Source: Mycobacterium angelicum
GTDB taxonomy: Bacteria; Actinomycetota; Actinomycetes; Mycobacteriales; Mycobacteriaceae
DNA length: 53,017 bases
Reading direction: 5' to 3'
Assembly: GCF_002086155.1 (NCBI RefSeq)
Contig: NZ_MVHE01000035.1
Span: 1 to 53,017 of the forward strand
Made by a program: the position numbers and the translations under genes. This document shows, piece by piece, positions 32,645 to 40,449 of the stretch. The notes under the pieces are model-generated. The model had not been told where the DNA came from and did no database searches. It worked only from the letters and a program-made list of their open reading frames with translations. Position 1 is the first letter of the stretch. Each line of letters starts with the position of its first letter.

Positions 32645-34159
32645 CTAGCTGGTATCGGGGTCGGGTTTGACCGTCAGCGTCACATGGCGACCGTCGCGGA
32701 CCACCTCGATCGGCGCATCCTGACCGATCATCAGCTGCCTTACCGCCACGACCGCTTCGTCGGAGTCAGCCACCTTGCGGTTGCCAATTTTGACGATTAC
32801 GTCGTTTTCCAGGATCCCGCCCTTCTGCGCGGGGCTCCCGGCTTTAACGTTGGCCACCTGGGCACCCGACGCGATCGCGTTACTCACCGAGCGGGTACTG
32901 ATGCCCAGCGTCGGGTGCACGATCTTGCCGTCTTTGATCAGCGTCTGCGCAACGAATTTCATCTCGTTGACCGGAATGGCGAAGCCCAGCCCACTGGCGC
33001 TGTCCGACAACGACTTACCAGCCGTGTTGATCCCGATCACCTGCGAATCCATGTCGATCAGCGGACCACCGGAGTTGCCGTGGTTGATCGAAGCGTCGGT
33101 CTGCAGGGCATCGATGACGGTATCGGTGTCAGAGCCCTCCCCCGACAACGGCACCGGCCGGTGCAGCGCGCTGATGATGCCGTGCGTGACCGTGCTGCGC
33201 AGGCCCAACGGCGCTCCCGCCGCGAGAACCTCGTCGCCGACGCGCACCTTGTCCGAATCACCGAGCCGGGCCACCGTCAGGTTGTCGACGTTGTCGACCT
33301 TGAGGACGGCCAGGTCGGTCTTGGGGTCGCGCCCCACCAGATTGGCCGGTACTTCCTTGCCGTCGTTGAACACCACGGTGGTCTTGAAGCGGCTGGGGTT
33401 GTTGGCCGCCTCGGAGATCACATGGTTGTTGGTGACGATGTAGCCGCGGCCGTCGATGATGACGCCGGAGCCCTGCATGCCCTCCTGGTCGCTCTTGGAC
33501 TCGATGGTCACCACGGCGTCGGCGATAGCGGCCGCGACCTTGGTGAACCGGCCAGCCGGCTCCTGGGCGTTGCCATTCGTCGACAGCGTCACCTTCGAGG
33601 TGGTGAACGCCTCGACGACTTCGGCCGTCTTGCGGCCGACCACCCCGCCGATCACGCCGATCACCAGCGCGATCAGCAGCAGGACGGCCAGCGCGAGGTA
33701 GGAAACCTTGCCGCCGAACAGCACGTCGCGCACGCCGAGCTTGCCGGTGTAGCCCAGCGAGCCCGCCGGCGCCGGCGGGGGTACGGCCGGAGTGCCCAGC
33801 GCCGCCGCGGCCGACGGATCACGCCACGGATCGTCGGGTTCGTCGGAATCGGTGCCGTCCTTTTCGGCGGCCAGGGCCCCGGCGTCGATCGGGTGGCGCT
33901 GCAGCGAGTCGGTGCCGCCGAACGGACGGCTGAACGCCTCTTCCAGCACCGGGTCGGCCGGCTGATCGTGGGGCCGGAATTCGCCCTGATCCCGATACTT
34001 CGGCGGGCGGACGCGCTCTGCCACAAAGGATCCCTGCTGCCCGGACGGGCGACCGAACGCCTGACGGGATGCCGGGTCCACCGGTGGCCGGGAGATGGGG
34101 CGCGGCGCTAGGCGGGAGCCGCCGTCTTGGCCACCGTTATTGCCTTGGTCGGAGGTCAT
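32645..34159 (-). CDS. htrA: HtrA/DegP-like membrane serine protease
   Basis: A 504-residue protease with a long cytoplasmic N-terminus and one membrane helix (about 153-173). The extracytoplasmic trypsin-like domain has the triad His246 (TNNHV), Asp282 (KTDLAVL) and Ser363 (HGNSGGPL). A C-terminal PDZ domain follows (about 400-495). It handles misfolded envelope proteins and belongs to the SigE stress response. The ATG at 34159 is preceded by GAGGA. M. tuberculosis HtrA (Rv1223) is annotated longer at the N-terminus, so an upstream start cannot be excluded. Its stop adjoins tatB. Confidence 0.95.
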   Translation of the reverse strand: MTSDQGNNGGQDGGSRLAPRPISRPPVDPASRQAFGRPSGQQGSFVAERVRPPKYRDQGEFRPHDQPADPVLEEAFSRPFGGTDSLQRHPIDAGALAAEKDGTDSDEPDDPWRDPSAAAALGTPAVPPPAPAGSLGYTGKLGVRDVLFGGKVSYLALAVLLLIALVIGVIGGVVGRKTAEVVEAFTTSKVTLSTNGNAQEPAGRFTKVAAAIADAVVTIESKSDQEGMQGSGVIIDGRGYIVTNNHVISEAANNPSRFKTTVVFNDGKEVPANLVGRDPKTDLAVLKVDNVDNLTVARLGDSDKVRVGDEVLAAGAPLGLRSTVTHGIISALHRPVPLSGEGSDTDTVIDALQTDASINHGNSGGPLIDMDSQVIGINTAGKSLSDSASGLGFAIPVNEMKFVAQTLIKDGKIVHPTLGISTRSVSNAIASGAQVANVKAGSPAQKGGILENDVIVKIGNRKVADSDEAVVAVRQLMIGQDAPIEVVRDGRHVTLTVKPDPDTS

Positions 34160-34250
34160 GCATCCTCTTCTGAACGTTCTGAGCGTCTGATGCGGTCTAG
34201 ACAGGGCTTACATCCGCCATGCGGGCACGGCGTTGTTCGTGTCCACCCTA

Positions 34251-34661
34251 CTAGCGGCGCTTGCGCTGGTCGCGCGCCTCGCGGTCAGTGATGGCTTCGG
34301 TGCAGCCGTCGGATAGCGGCGCCGGGTCGTCGACCGGGTGATGCGGGATCTGCGACAGCAGTCCGAGCAGCGTGCTGGGAATCCGGATCGGGTGCGAGTC
34401 GCGCAGCGCGGCACGCGCGCGGCTGTGGTCGTCCACCTCGGCCGCGCATTGCGGACACAGCGAAAGGTGGTGGGCGGCGCGCAGATGCGCATTCATCCGC
34501 AACTCACCGTCGACGAACGCCGCGATGGCCTCGATGGACAGGTGCTCGGTGGAGCGGAACCGCCGCGCGCCCACTGGCGCATCACTTTGGGAGGCGAATT
34601 GCGCCGGGAGCCAGGAGAACGCGCGCCGAAATACATGTCCCATGTTTTCAGGGCCGGCCAT
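34251..34661 (-). CDS. rseA: Anti-sigma-E factor RseA
   Basis: A 136-residue soluble anti-sigma factor of the ZAS type. The zinc motif HxxxCxxC is present as HLSLCPQC, and the region EHLSIEAIAAFVDGELRMNAH contacts SigE. In M. tuberculosis RseA (Rv1222) binds SigE under reducing conditions. It is degraded after PknB phosphorylation, by ClpC1P2. The C-terminus (ending DREARDQRKRR) is shorter than the 154 residues of the M. tuberculosis protein. The start follows AGCGGGAGG. Confidence 0.93.
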   Translation of the reverse strand: MAGPENMGHVFRRAFSWLPAQFASQSDAPVGARRFRSTEHLSIEAIAAFVDGELRMNAHLRAAHHLSLCPQCAAEVDDHSRARAALRDSHPIRIPSTLLGLLSQIPHHPVDDPAPLSDGCTEAITDREARDQRKRR

Positions 34662-34820
34662 CCTCCCGCTCCTTCCCTACCTTTTCGAGCCATCGGTAAC
34701 TCGAATGTAGCGCGGCGCGGTGCTTGATAACCATCATCAGCGGCTAAAACCCCAGGATTTGGGACCAGTTGGCAACCATCCAGTGGCCAAACAGATGAGT
34801 GCGGCCGCTAAGCGATTCGC

Positions 34821-35585
34821 TTAGCTGGCCGAGGGGTACAACTCGCCGCGCTCATGATGCGCGGCCAGGTAATCCCGCAGTGCCTGACGGCCCCGGTGGA
34901 TCCGGCTGCGCACCGTGCCCAGCTTCACGCCCAGCGTCGCGCCGATCTCCTCGTAGGACAGACCCTCGATGTCGCAGAGCACAACAGCGGCACGAAACTC
35001 CGGCGGCAGCGAGTCCAGCGCAGCCTGCAGGTCCGGGCCCAGGCGTGAGTCGTGGTAGATCTGCTCGGGGTTGGGTTCGTCGGCCGGCACCCGGTCGTAA
35101 TCCTCGGGCAGGGCTTCCATCCGGATGCGCGCCCGCCGGCGGACCATGTCCAGGAACAGGTTCGTGGTGATGCGGTGCAGCCAGCCCTCGAAGGTGCCGG
35201 GCTGGTAGTTCTGAACCGAGCGGAAGACCCTGATGAAGGTCTCCTGCGTCAGGTCCTCGGCGTCTTGCTGGTTGCCCGAGAGCCGATACGCCAGCCGGTA
35301 CACCCGGTCGGCATGCTGGCGCACCAACTCGTCCCACGACGGCATGGTGGCCTTGTCCCCGGTCGCGTCGAAAACTGCGGTGCCGTGGAGTGTGTCAGAC
35401 GGCTCGACCCACTCATCGTCACGGATCTGTTGAGGATGAGACATGGTGGTCGGGCTCAAGGTAGTGATAATTGGTTCCTCCGGACTTCCCTTGCGATCTT
35501 TACGATCAAGGGTTGGCATTTCTTCATCCGCCGAAACACGGAGTTGCCAATCCGTATTCCCGGTCCAGCGTCCGCCGCGTTCCAT
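34821..35585 (-). CDS. sigE: ECF sigma factor SigE
   Basis: A 254-residue extracytoplasmic-function sigma factor controlling the response to envelope stress, detergent, heat and phagosome conditions. Region 2 spans about 84-150 (DRVYRLAYRLSGNQQDAEDLTQ and FEGWLHRITTNLFLDMVRR). Region 4 spans about 185-240 (LPPEFRAAVVLCDIEGLSYEEI and GTVRSRIHRGRQAL). The first ~60 residues vary among species, and M. tuberculosis SigE is known to be made from several starts. Here an ATG at 35444 (MSHPQQIRDDEW) is an alternative that would be used from the internal SigH-like promoter. It heads the rseA-htrA-tatB group. Confidence 0.96.
   Translation of the reverse strand: MERGGRWTGNTDWQLRVSADEEMPTLDRKDRKGSPEEPIITTLSPTTMSHPQQIRDDEWVEPSDTLHGTAVFDATGDKATMPSWDELVRQHADRVYRLAYRLSGNQQDAEDLTQETFIRVFRSVQNYQPGTFEGWLHRITTNLFLDMVRRRARIRMEALPEDYDRVPADEPNPEQIYHDSRLGPDLQAALDSLPPEFRAAVVLCDIEGLSYEEIGATLGVKLGTVRSRIHRGRQALRDYLAAHHERGELYPSAS
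35535..35561 (-). promoter_or_regulatory. SigH-type promoter inside the 5' end of sigE
   Basis: On the minus strand GGGAATA (35561-35555) is followed after 17 bases by GTT (35537-35535). This fits the SigH consensus GGGAAYA-N16/17-cGTT except for the base before GTT. It lies within the longest sigE reading frame, so its transcript would use a downstream start. A SigH-dependent promoter of this kind is known for M. tuberculosis sigE. Confidence 0.65.
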
Positions 35586-35772
35586 ACCGCTACCGTCGCG
35601 TACCGGCGTATGGGCGACATAGGAGCAATCTGAGGTTTAGCTGAGAAACCATACTGTTACCCGCGTTATCCAGCGGTTATGAAGTTCAAAGTTATTTCGG
35701 CCGCGCCGCTGCTCCCGGGCGTGTCTCGCGCGCCTGCCCTGCTGCGTCGCGAATCCGACATACGCTGCGGGC

Positions 35773-36453
35773 ATGGCCAGCACCGACGACAAAACCCCCG
35801 GCCAGGATGCCCCGAGCAGGGCCCCCAGTCGCGCAGAGGCACTCTCGGCGCACGCAGAAGAGTCGATATCCGAAGACGCGATCGTGGCCGGCGCCCGCGA
35901 GCGGGCGGTGGAGATTGGCGCCGGGGCGGTGACCCCCGCGGTGGGCGCCCTGTTGAGCTTGCTGACCAAGCTCAGCGGCGGCAAGGCGGTCGCCGAAGTG
36001 GGTAGCGGAGCCGGCGTCAGCGGCCTGTGGCTGCTTTCGGGCATGAGCGACGACGGCGTCCTGACAACCATCGACATCGAGCCCGAATACCTGCGGCTGG
36101 CCAAACAGGCGTTCTCCGAGGCCGGCGTCGGACCGTCGCGCACCCGGCTGATCAGCGGCCGCGCCCAAGAGGTGCTGACCCGTCTCGCCGACGAATCGTA
36201 TGACCTGGTGTTCATCGACGCCGACCCGATCGACCAGCCCGAATACGTCGTCCAGGGCGTTCGGCTACTGCGGCCCGGCGGCGTCATCGTCGTGCATCGC
36301 GCGGCGCTGGGCGGGCGCGCCGGTGACCCCGCTGCGCGCGACGCCGAGGTGACCGCGGTCCGGGAGGCGGCCCGCCTGATCGCCGAGGACGAACGGCTCA
36401 CCCCGGCGCTGGTTCCGCTGGGCGACGGCGTGCTGGCCGCCGTCCGCGACTAG
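35773..36453 (+). CDS. Class I SAM-dependent O-methyltransferase, Rv1220c-like
   Basis: A 226-residue methyltransferase of the catechol/caffeoyl-CoA O-methyltransferase type. The SAM-binding motif I is VAEVGSGAGVSGLWL (about 73-87). Acidic motif II is LTTIDIEPEYLRLAKQAF. The metal/catalytic region is YDLVFIDADPIDQPEYV. The substrate is unknown. It is divergent from sigE across a short gap, as Rv1220c is in M. tuberculosis. The first ~20 residues are variable, so the exact start is moderately certain. Confidence 0.92.
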   Translation: MASTDDKTPGQDAPSRAPSRAEALSAHAEESISEDAIVAGARERAVEIGAGAVTPAVGALLSLLTKLSGGKAVAEVGSGAGVSGLWLLSGMSDDGVLTTIDIEPEYLRLAKQAFSEAGVGPSRTRLISGRAQEVLTRLADESYDLVFIDADPIDQPEYVVQGVRLLRPGGVIVVHRAALGGRAGDPAARDAEVTAVREAARLIAEDERLTPALVPLGDGVLAAVRD

Positions 36454-36508
36454 CCCTTCTCGCCTCTTTCTCGCCGCTTTCTCGCGTCGGCAGGGATGCG
36501 ATCCCCCC

Positions 36509-36555
36509 TTGACGCTGAGCTGAACGTACGTTTAATGTACTGAACATGCGTTCAG
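36509..36555 (+). promoter_or_regulatory. SigA-like promoter and operator palindromes of the efflux operon
   Basis: TTGACG (36509-36514) and TTTAAT (36531-36536) are separated by 16 bases and would place the transcription start at or just before the ATG at 36546, giving a leaderless mRNA. The palindrome AACGTACGTT (36523-36532) lies between the boxes. CTGAAC-N4-GTTCAG (36540-36555) spans the start codon. Both are candidate operators for the TetR protein encoded here. Confidence 0.6.
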
Positions 36556-37193
36556 CCGATCTGACCGCCACCGCGCGAATCCGCGACGCGGCCATCGAAC
36601 AGTTCGGTCAGCACGGCTTCGGAGTGGGCGTGCGTTCCATCGCCGAAGCAGCCGGGGTGAGCGCAGCGCTGGTCATCCACCACTTCGGCTCCAAGGACGG
36701 CCTGCGCAAGGCGTGCGACGACTACGTCGCCGAAGAAATCCGTAGCGGCAAGTCCGCCACGATCCAGTCCAACGACCCGGCCACCTGGCTGGGCGCGATG
36801 ACCGAGATCGAGTCGTACGCACCGTTGATGGCCTACCTGGTACGCAGTATGCAATCCGGTGGCGAGCTGGCAACGATGTTGTGGCAGCGAATGATTGACA
36901 ACGCCGAGGAGTACATGCAGGAAGGCGTGCGGGCCGGCACGGTGAAGCCCAGCCGCGATCCGCAGGCCAGGGCCAGGTATCTGGCCATCACCGGCGGCGG
37001 CGGGTTCCTGCTCTATCTGCAAATGCATGAAACGCCAACGGATTTGCGCGCCGTACTGCGCGACTACGCCCGCGACATGGTGTTGCCCGCCCTCGAGGTC
37101 TATACCGAGGGCCTGCTGACCGACCGCACCATGTACGAGGCGTTTCTGTCCCAAGATCCCTCAGATGATCCAGGAGAATCACATGTCAGTTGA
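36546..37193 (+). CDS. TetR repressor of the ABC efflux operon, Rv1219c-like
   Basis: A 215-residue TetR-family regulator. The helix-turn-helix occupies about residues 25-50 (FGVGVRSIAEAAGVSAALVIHHFGSKDGL), and the rest is a helical ligand domain. Its M. tuberculosis relative Rv1219c represses the Rv1218c-Rv1217c drug efflux pump. Start ATG 36546; the upstream boxes imply a leaderless transcript, so no ribosome site is expected. The 3' end overlaps the ATPase gene by 11 bp, showing operon structure and probable autoregulation. Confidence 0.93.
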   Translation: MRSADLTATARIRDAAIEQFGQHGFGVGVRSIAEAAGVSAALVIHHFGSKDGLRKACDDYVAEEIRSGKSATIQSNDPATWLGAMTEIESYAPLMAYLVRSMQSGGELATMLWQRMIDNAEEYMQEGVRAGTVKPSRDPQARARYLAITGGGGFLLYLQMHETPTDLRAVLRDYARDMVLPALEVYTEGLLTDRTMYEAFLSQDPSDDPGESHVS

Positions 37194-38112
37194 CAACGCA
37201 CCGATCGATATCCACGGTCTTACCAAGCACTTCGGCGCGGTGCGAGCACTCGACGGCCTTGACCTGACCGTGCGCGAAGGCGAAGTGCACGGCTTCCTCG
37301 GCCCGAACGGCGCCGGCAAGTCCACGACCATTCGCATCCTGCTGGGTGTCGTCAAAGCCGACAGCGGCAGCGTGCGGCTCCTGGGCGGCGACCCGTGGAC
37401 CGACGCCGTCGCACTGCATCGCCAGATCGCTTATGTACCAGGTGATGTCACGTTATGGCCGTCGCTCACCGGCGGCGAGACCATCGACCTGCTGGCCCGC
37501 ATGCGCGGCGGGCTCGACGAGAATCGCCGGGCGGAGCTGATCGAGCGGTTCGAACTCGACCCGCACAAGAAGGTGCGGACCTACTCGAAGGGCAACCGCC
37601 AGAAGGTATCTCTGGTATCGGCCTTCTCGTCGCGGGCCCGGCTGCTGCTGCTGGACGAACCGAGTAGCGGGCTGGACCCGTTGATGGAGAACGTCTTTCA
37701 GCAATGCGTCGCCGAAGCGCGCGACCGCGGCGTCACCGTGCTGCTGTCCAGCCACATCCTGGCCGAGACCGAGGCGCTGTGCGAGCGGGTGACCATCATC
37801 CAGGCCGGCAAGACCGTCGAGAGCGGCTCGCTGGAATCCATGCGGCATCTCAGCCGCACGTCCATCAAGGCCGAATTGATCGGCGACCCCGGCGATATCA
37901 CCCGAATCAAGGGCGTGGCAGACGTCAGCGTCGATGGCTCGACGCTGCGGGCGCAGGTCGACAGCGAGAGCCTCGGCGAACTGATCCGGGTGCTCGGCGA
38001 TGCCGGGGTGCGCAGCTTGATCAGCCAACCGCCGTCGCTGGAGGAACTGTTCATGCGCCACTACAGCAGCGTCCCCAACACGGTGAGCCAGCAGCAGGTG
38101 CCGGCGCTATGA
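37183..38112 (+). CDS. ABC multidrug efflux ATPase, Rv1218c-like
   Basis: A 309-residue ATPase of a CcmA/DrrA-type exporter. Walker A GPNGAGKST is at 40-48. The family signature is degenerate (YSKGNRQK), and Walker B is LLLLDEPSSGLDP. A C-terminal extension after residue 215 is typical of such exporters. The ATG at 37183 follows CCAGGAG, so it is preferred over the ATG at 37165. In M. tuberculosis Rv1218c with Rv1217c exports several drug classes. It overlaps the permease gene by four bases (ATGA). Confidence 0.94.
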   Translation: MSVDNAPIDIHGLTKHFGAVRALDGLDLTVREGEVHGFLGPNGAGKSTTIRILLGVVKADSGSVRLLGGDPWTDAVALHRQIAYVPGDVTLWPSLTGGETIDLLARMRGGLDENRRAELIERFELDPHKKVRTYSKGNRQKVSLVSAFSSRARLLLLDEPSSGLDPLMENVFQQCVAEARDRGVTVLLSSHILAETEALCERVTIIQAGKTVESGSLESMRHLSRTSIKAELIGDPGDITRIKGVADVSVDGSTLRAQVDSESLGELIRVLGDAGVRSLISQPPSLEELFMRHYSSVPNTVSQQQVPAL

Positions 38113-39752
38113 GTACCGCAATCCTGGATCGCCGCAGCCACGCGCAACCCGTCGGGCCGCAACGTGGTTCGAACTTCACCGGCACGATCGGGCTGCTGCG
38201 CCTCTACCTGCGCCGGGACCGGGTCGTGTTGCCGCTGTGGGTGTTTCTGCTATCGGTGCCGCTGGCCTCGGTCTACGTCGGCAGCATCGAAAAGGTGTAC
38301 CCCACCCAGGCCGATCGCGCCGGGTTCGCGGCCACGATCATGGCCAGCCCGGCCCAGCGCGCGCTCTACGGCCAGATCTACAACGACGGCCTGGGCGCGG
38401 TCGGTATCTGGAAAGCCGGGATGTTTCACGTGCTCATCGCGGTGGCGGTCATCCTCACCGTCATCCGGCACACCCGCGCGGACGAGGAGACCGGCCGGGC
38501 CGAACTGATCGACTCGACCGCGGTCGGCCGATATGCCAGCCTCACCGCCGCGCTGCTGCTGGCATTCGGGGCGTCGATCGCCACCGGGGCGATCGGCGCG
38601 GCGGGGCTGCTCACCACCAGCGTCCCGCCGGGCGGATCGCTGGCCTTCGGCGCGGCCCTGGCCGCCTCGGGGCTGGTCTTCACCGCGGTGGCCGCGGTGG
38701 CCGCGCAGGTGTCGCCCAGCGCCCGGGTGGCGCGCGGGTTCGCGTTCGCGGCTCTGGGCACCGCGTTCACACTGCGCGCCATCGGCGATGCCGGCTCCGG
38801 CACGCTGTCCTGGTTCTCGCCGCTGGGCTGGTCGCTGCAAGTGAGACCCTATGCGGGCGATCACTTTTGGGTGCTATCGCTGCATCTGGTCACCGCAGCC
38901 GTCCTCACCGCGGTCGCCTACCGACTCTTGGCCGGCCGCGACGTCGGCGCCGGACTGATCGCCGAACGCGCCGGACGCGGCACCGCCGCAGCCTCGCTGG
39001 GCAACGTCTTCGGGCTGGCCTGGCGGCTGGACCGCGGCACGCTGCTGGTGTGGACGGTGGGCCTGGGCCTGTATGGCTTGTTGATCGGCAGTGTGGTGCA
39101 CGGCATCGGTGACGAACTGGGCGGCGGCACGGCGGCCCGCGACATCGTGGCGCGTCTCGGCGGCACCGGCGTTCTGGAGCAGGCCTTCATCGCGGTGGGC
39201 TTCAGCATGCTGGGCATGGTCGCCGCGGCCTTCGCGGTTTCGCTGACGCTGCGCCTGCACCAGGAGGAGACAACGCAGCGAGCCGAGACCCTGCTCGCCG
39301 GAGCGATATCTCGAACCCGTTGGCTGGCAAGCCATTTGGTGATCGCACTGGCCGGATCCGCGGCGGCGATCCTGATCTCCGGGTTGGCGGCCGGGCTGGC
39401 CTACGGCATGGCCGCCGGCGACGTAGCCGAAAAGCTACCGACCGTTGTCGGCACCGCGGCCGTGCAGCTGCCCGCCGTGTGGCTGCTGTCGGCGGTGACC
39501 GTCGGGGTGTTCGCAGTGGCGCCGCGCTTCACGCCGGTGGCCTGGGGCGTGCTGGTCGTGTTCATCGCCGTGTATCTGCTGGGCTCGCTGGCGGGGTCCC
39601 CGCAGTGGCTACTCGACCTGGAGCCCTTCGCGCACACCCCGCGAGTCGGCAGCGACTTCACCGTTACGCCGGTGCTGTGGCTGCTGGCCGTCGACACCGC
39701 GCTGATCGGCCTGGCGGCCATGGCTTTTCGGCGAAGGGATCTGCGATCATGA
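38109..39752 (+). CDS. ABC efflux permease, Rv1217c-like
   Basis: A 547-residue integral membrane protein with about 12 predicted helices in two halves, for example VVLPLWVFLLSVPLASVYVG and TLLVWTVGLGLYGLLIGSVV. It forms the membrane part of the exporter with the preceding ATPase. The ATG at 38109 overlaps the ATPase stop; a much longer open frame upstream is only a shadow of the ATPase gene. The length matches Rv1217c (548). The next gene again overlaps by four bases. Confidence 0.94.
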   Translation: MSTAILDRRSHAQPVGPQRGSNFTGTIGLLRLYLRRDRVVLPLWVFLLSVPLASVYVGSIEKVYPTQADRAGFAATIMASPAQRALYGQIYNDGLGAVGIWKAGMFHVLIAVAVILTVIRHTRADEETGRAELIDSTAVGRYASLTAALLLAFGASIATGAIGAAGLLTTSVPPGGSLAFGAALAASGLVFTAVAAVAAQVSPSARVARGFAFAALGTAFTLRAIGDAGSGTLSWFSPLGWSLQVRPYAGDHFWVLSLHLVTAAVLTAVAYRLLAGRDVGAGLIAERAGRGTAAASLGNVFGLAWRLDRGTLLVWTVGLGLYGLLIGSVVHGIGDELGGGTAARDIVARLGGTGVLEQAFIAVGFSMLGMVAAAFAVSLTLRLHQEETTQRAETLLAGAISRTRWLASHLVIALAGSAAAILISGLAAGLAYGMAAGDVAEKLPTVVGTAAVQLPAVWLLSAVTVGVFAVAPRFTPVAWGVLVVFIAVYLLGSLAGSPQWLLDLEPFAHTPRVGSDFTVTPVLWLLAVDTALIGLAAMAFRRRDLRS

Positions 39753-40423
39753 AAACTGCTGTCAGAGCACTTGTTTCAGGGCTGTGCGGGCTGGTCGCAG
39801 TCGGATTCGTATTGTTCTATCCGGCCGGTACGTTCCACTATTGGCAGGCTTGGGTTTTCATCGCGGTCTTCGCGGTTGCGACGATCGTGCCCAGCATCTA
39901 CCTGGCCCGAACCAACCCCGATGCGCTGCGCCGGCGCATGCATGCCGGGCCGAGAGCCGAAACCCGAACGGTCCAGCGCTTCATCATCACCGGTGCCTTT
40001 CTGAGCATCTTCGGAATGATGGTGGTGAGCGCTCTGGACCATCGGTTCGGCTGGTCGTCGGTGCCCACTGCGGTGGCGGTGCTCGGCGACGCGCTGGTCG
40101 TATTCGGGCTCGGCATGGCCATGCTGGTGATCGTCCAGAACAGCTACGCGGCCGCGACCATCACGGTGGAGGCGGGCCAGCAGGTGGTCTCCACCGGGCT
40201 CTACGGCTTCGTGCGGCACCCGATGTACTTCGGCAACGTGTTCCTGATGCTGGGCATACCGCTGGCGCTGGGCTCCTACTGGGCGCTGGTGATCTTCCCG
40301 CCCGCGCTACTGGTCCTGGTGTTCCGCATCCTCGACGAAGAGCAGGCGCTCACCCAGGAGCTGGACGGATATCGCGACTACACCCGCCGCGTGCGTTATC
40401 GGTTGCTGCCTTACGTGTGGTAG
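39749..40423 (+). CDS. Isoprenylcysteine carboxyl methyltransferase-like protein, Rv1216c-like
   Basis: A 224-residue membrane protein with about five helices and the ICMT/PEMT C-terminal motif LYGFVRHPMYFGNVFLMLG, then EEQALTQELDGYRDYTRRVRY. Proteins with this fold methylate lipophilic or isoprenyl substrates with SAM in the membrane; bacterial members are poorly characterised. The ATG overlaps the permease stop by four bases, so it is the fourth gene of the TetR-controlled efflux operon. It may modify an exported compound. Confidence 0.9.
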   Translation: MKTAVRALVSGLCGLVAVGFVLFYPAGTFHYWQAWVFIAVFAVATIVPSIYLARTNPDALRRRMHAGPRAETRTVQRFIITGAFLSIFGMMVVSALDHRFGWSSVPTAVAVLGDALVVFGLGMAMLVIVQNSYAAATITVEAGQQVVSTGLYGFVRHPMYFGNVFLMLGIPLALGSYWALVIFPPALLVLVFRILDEEQALTQELDGYRDYTRRVRYRLLPYVW

Positions 40424-40449
40424 TCGCCGGCACGTTTTAAGGTAACGAG

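Noticed and set aside
37704..38108. Long upstream extension of the permease frame
   Set aside because: It is the off-frame reading of the ATPase gene; the real start is the ATGA overlap at 38109.
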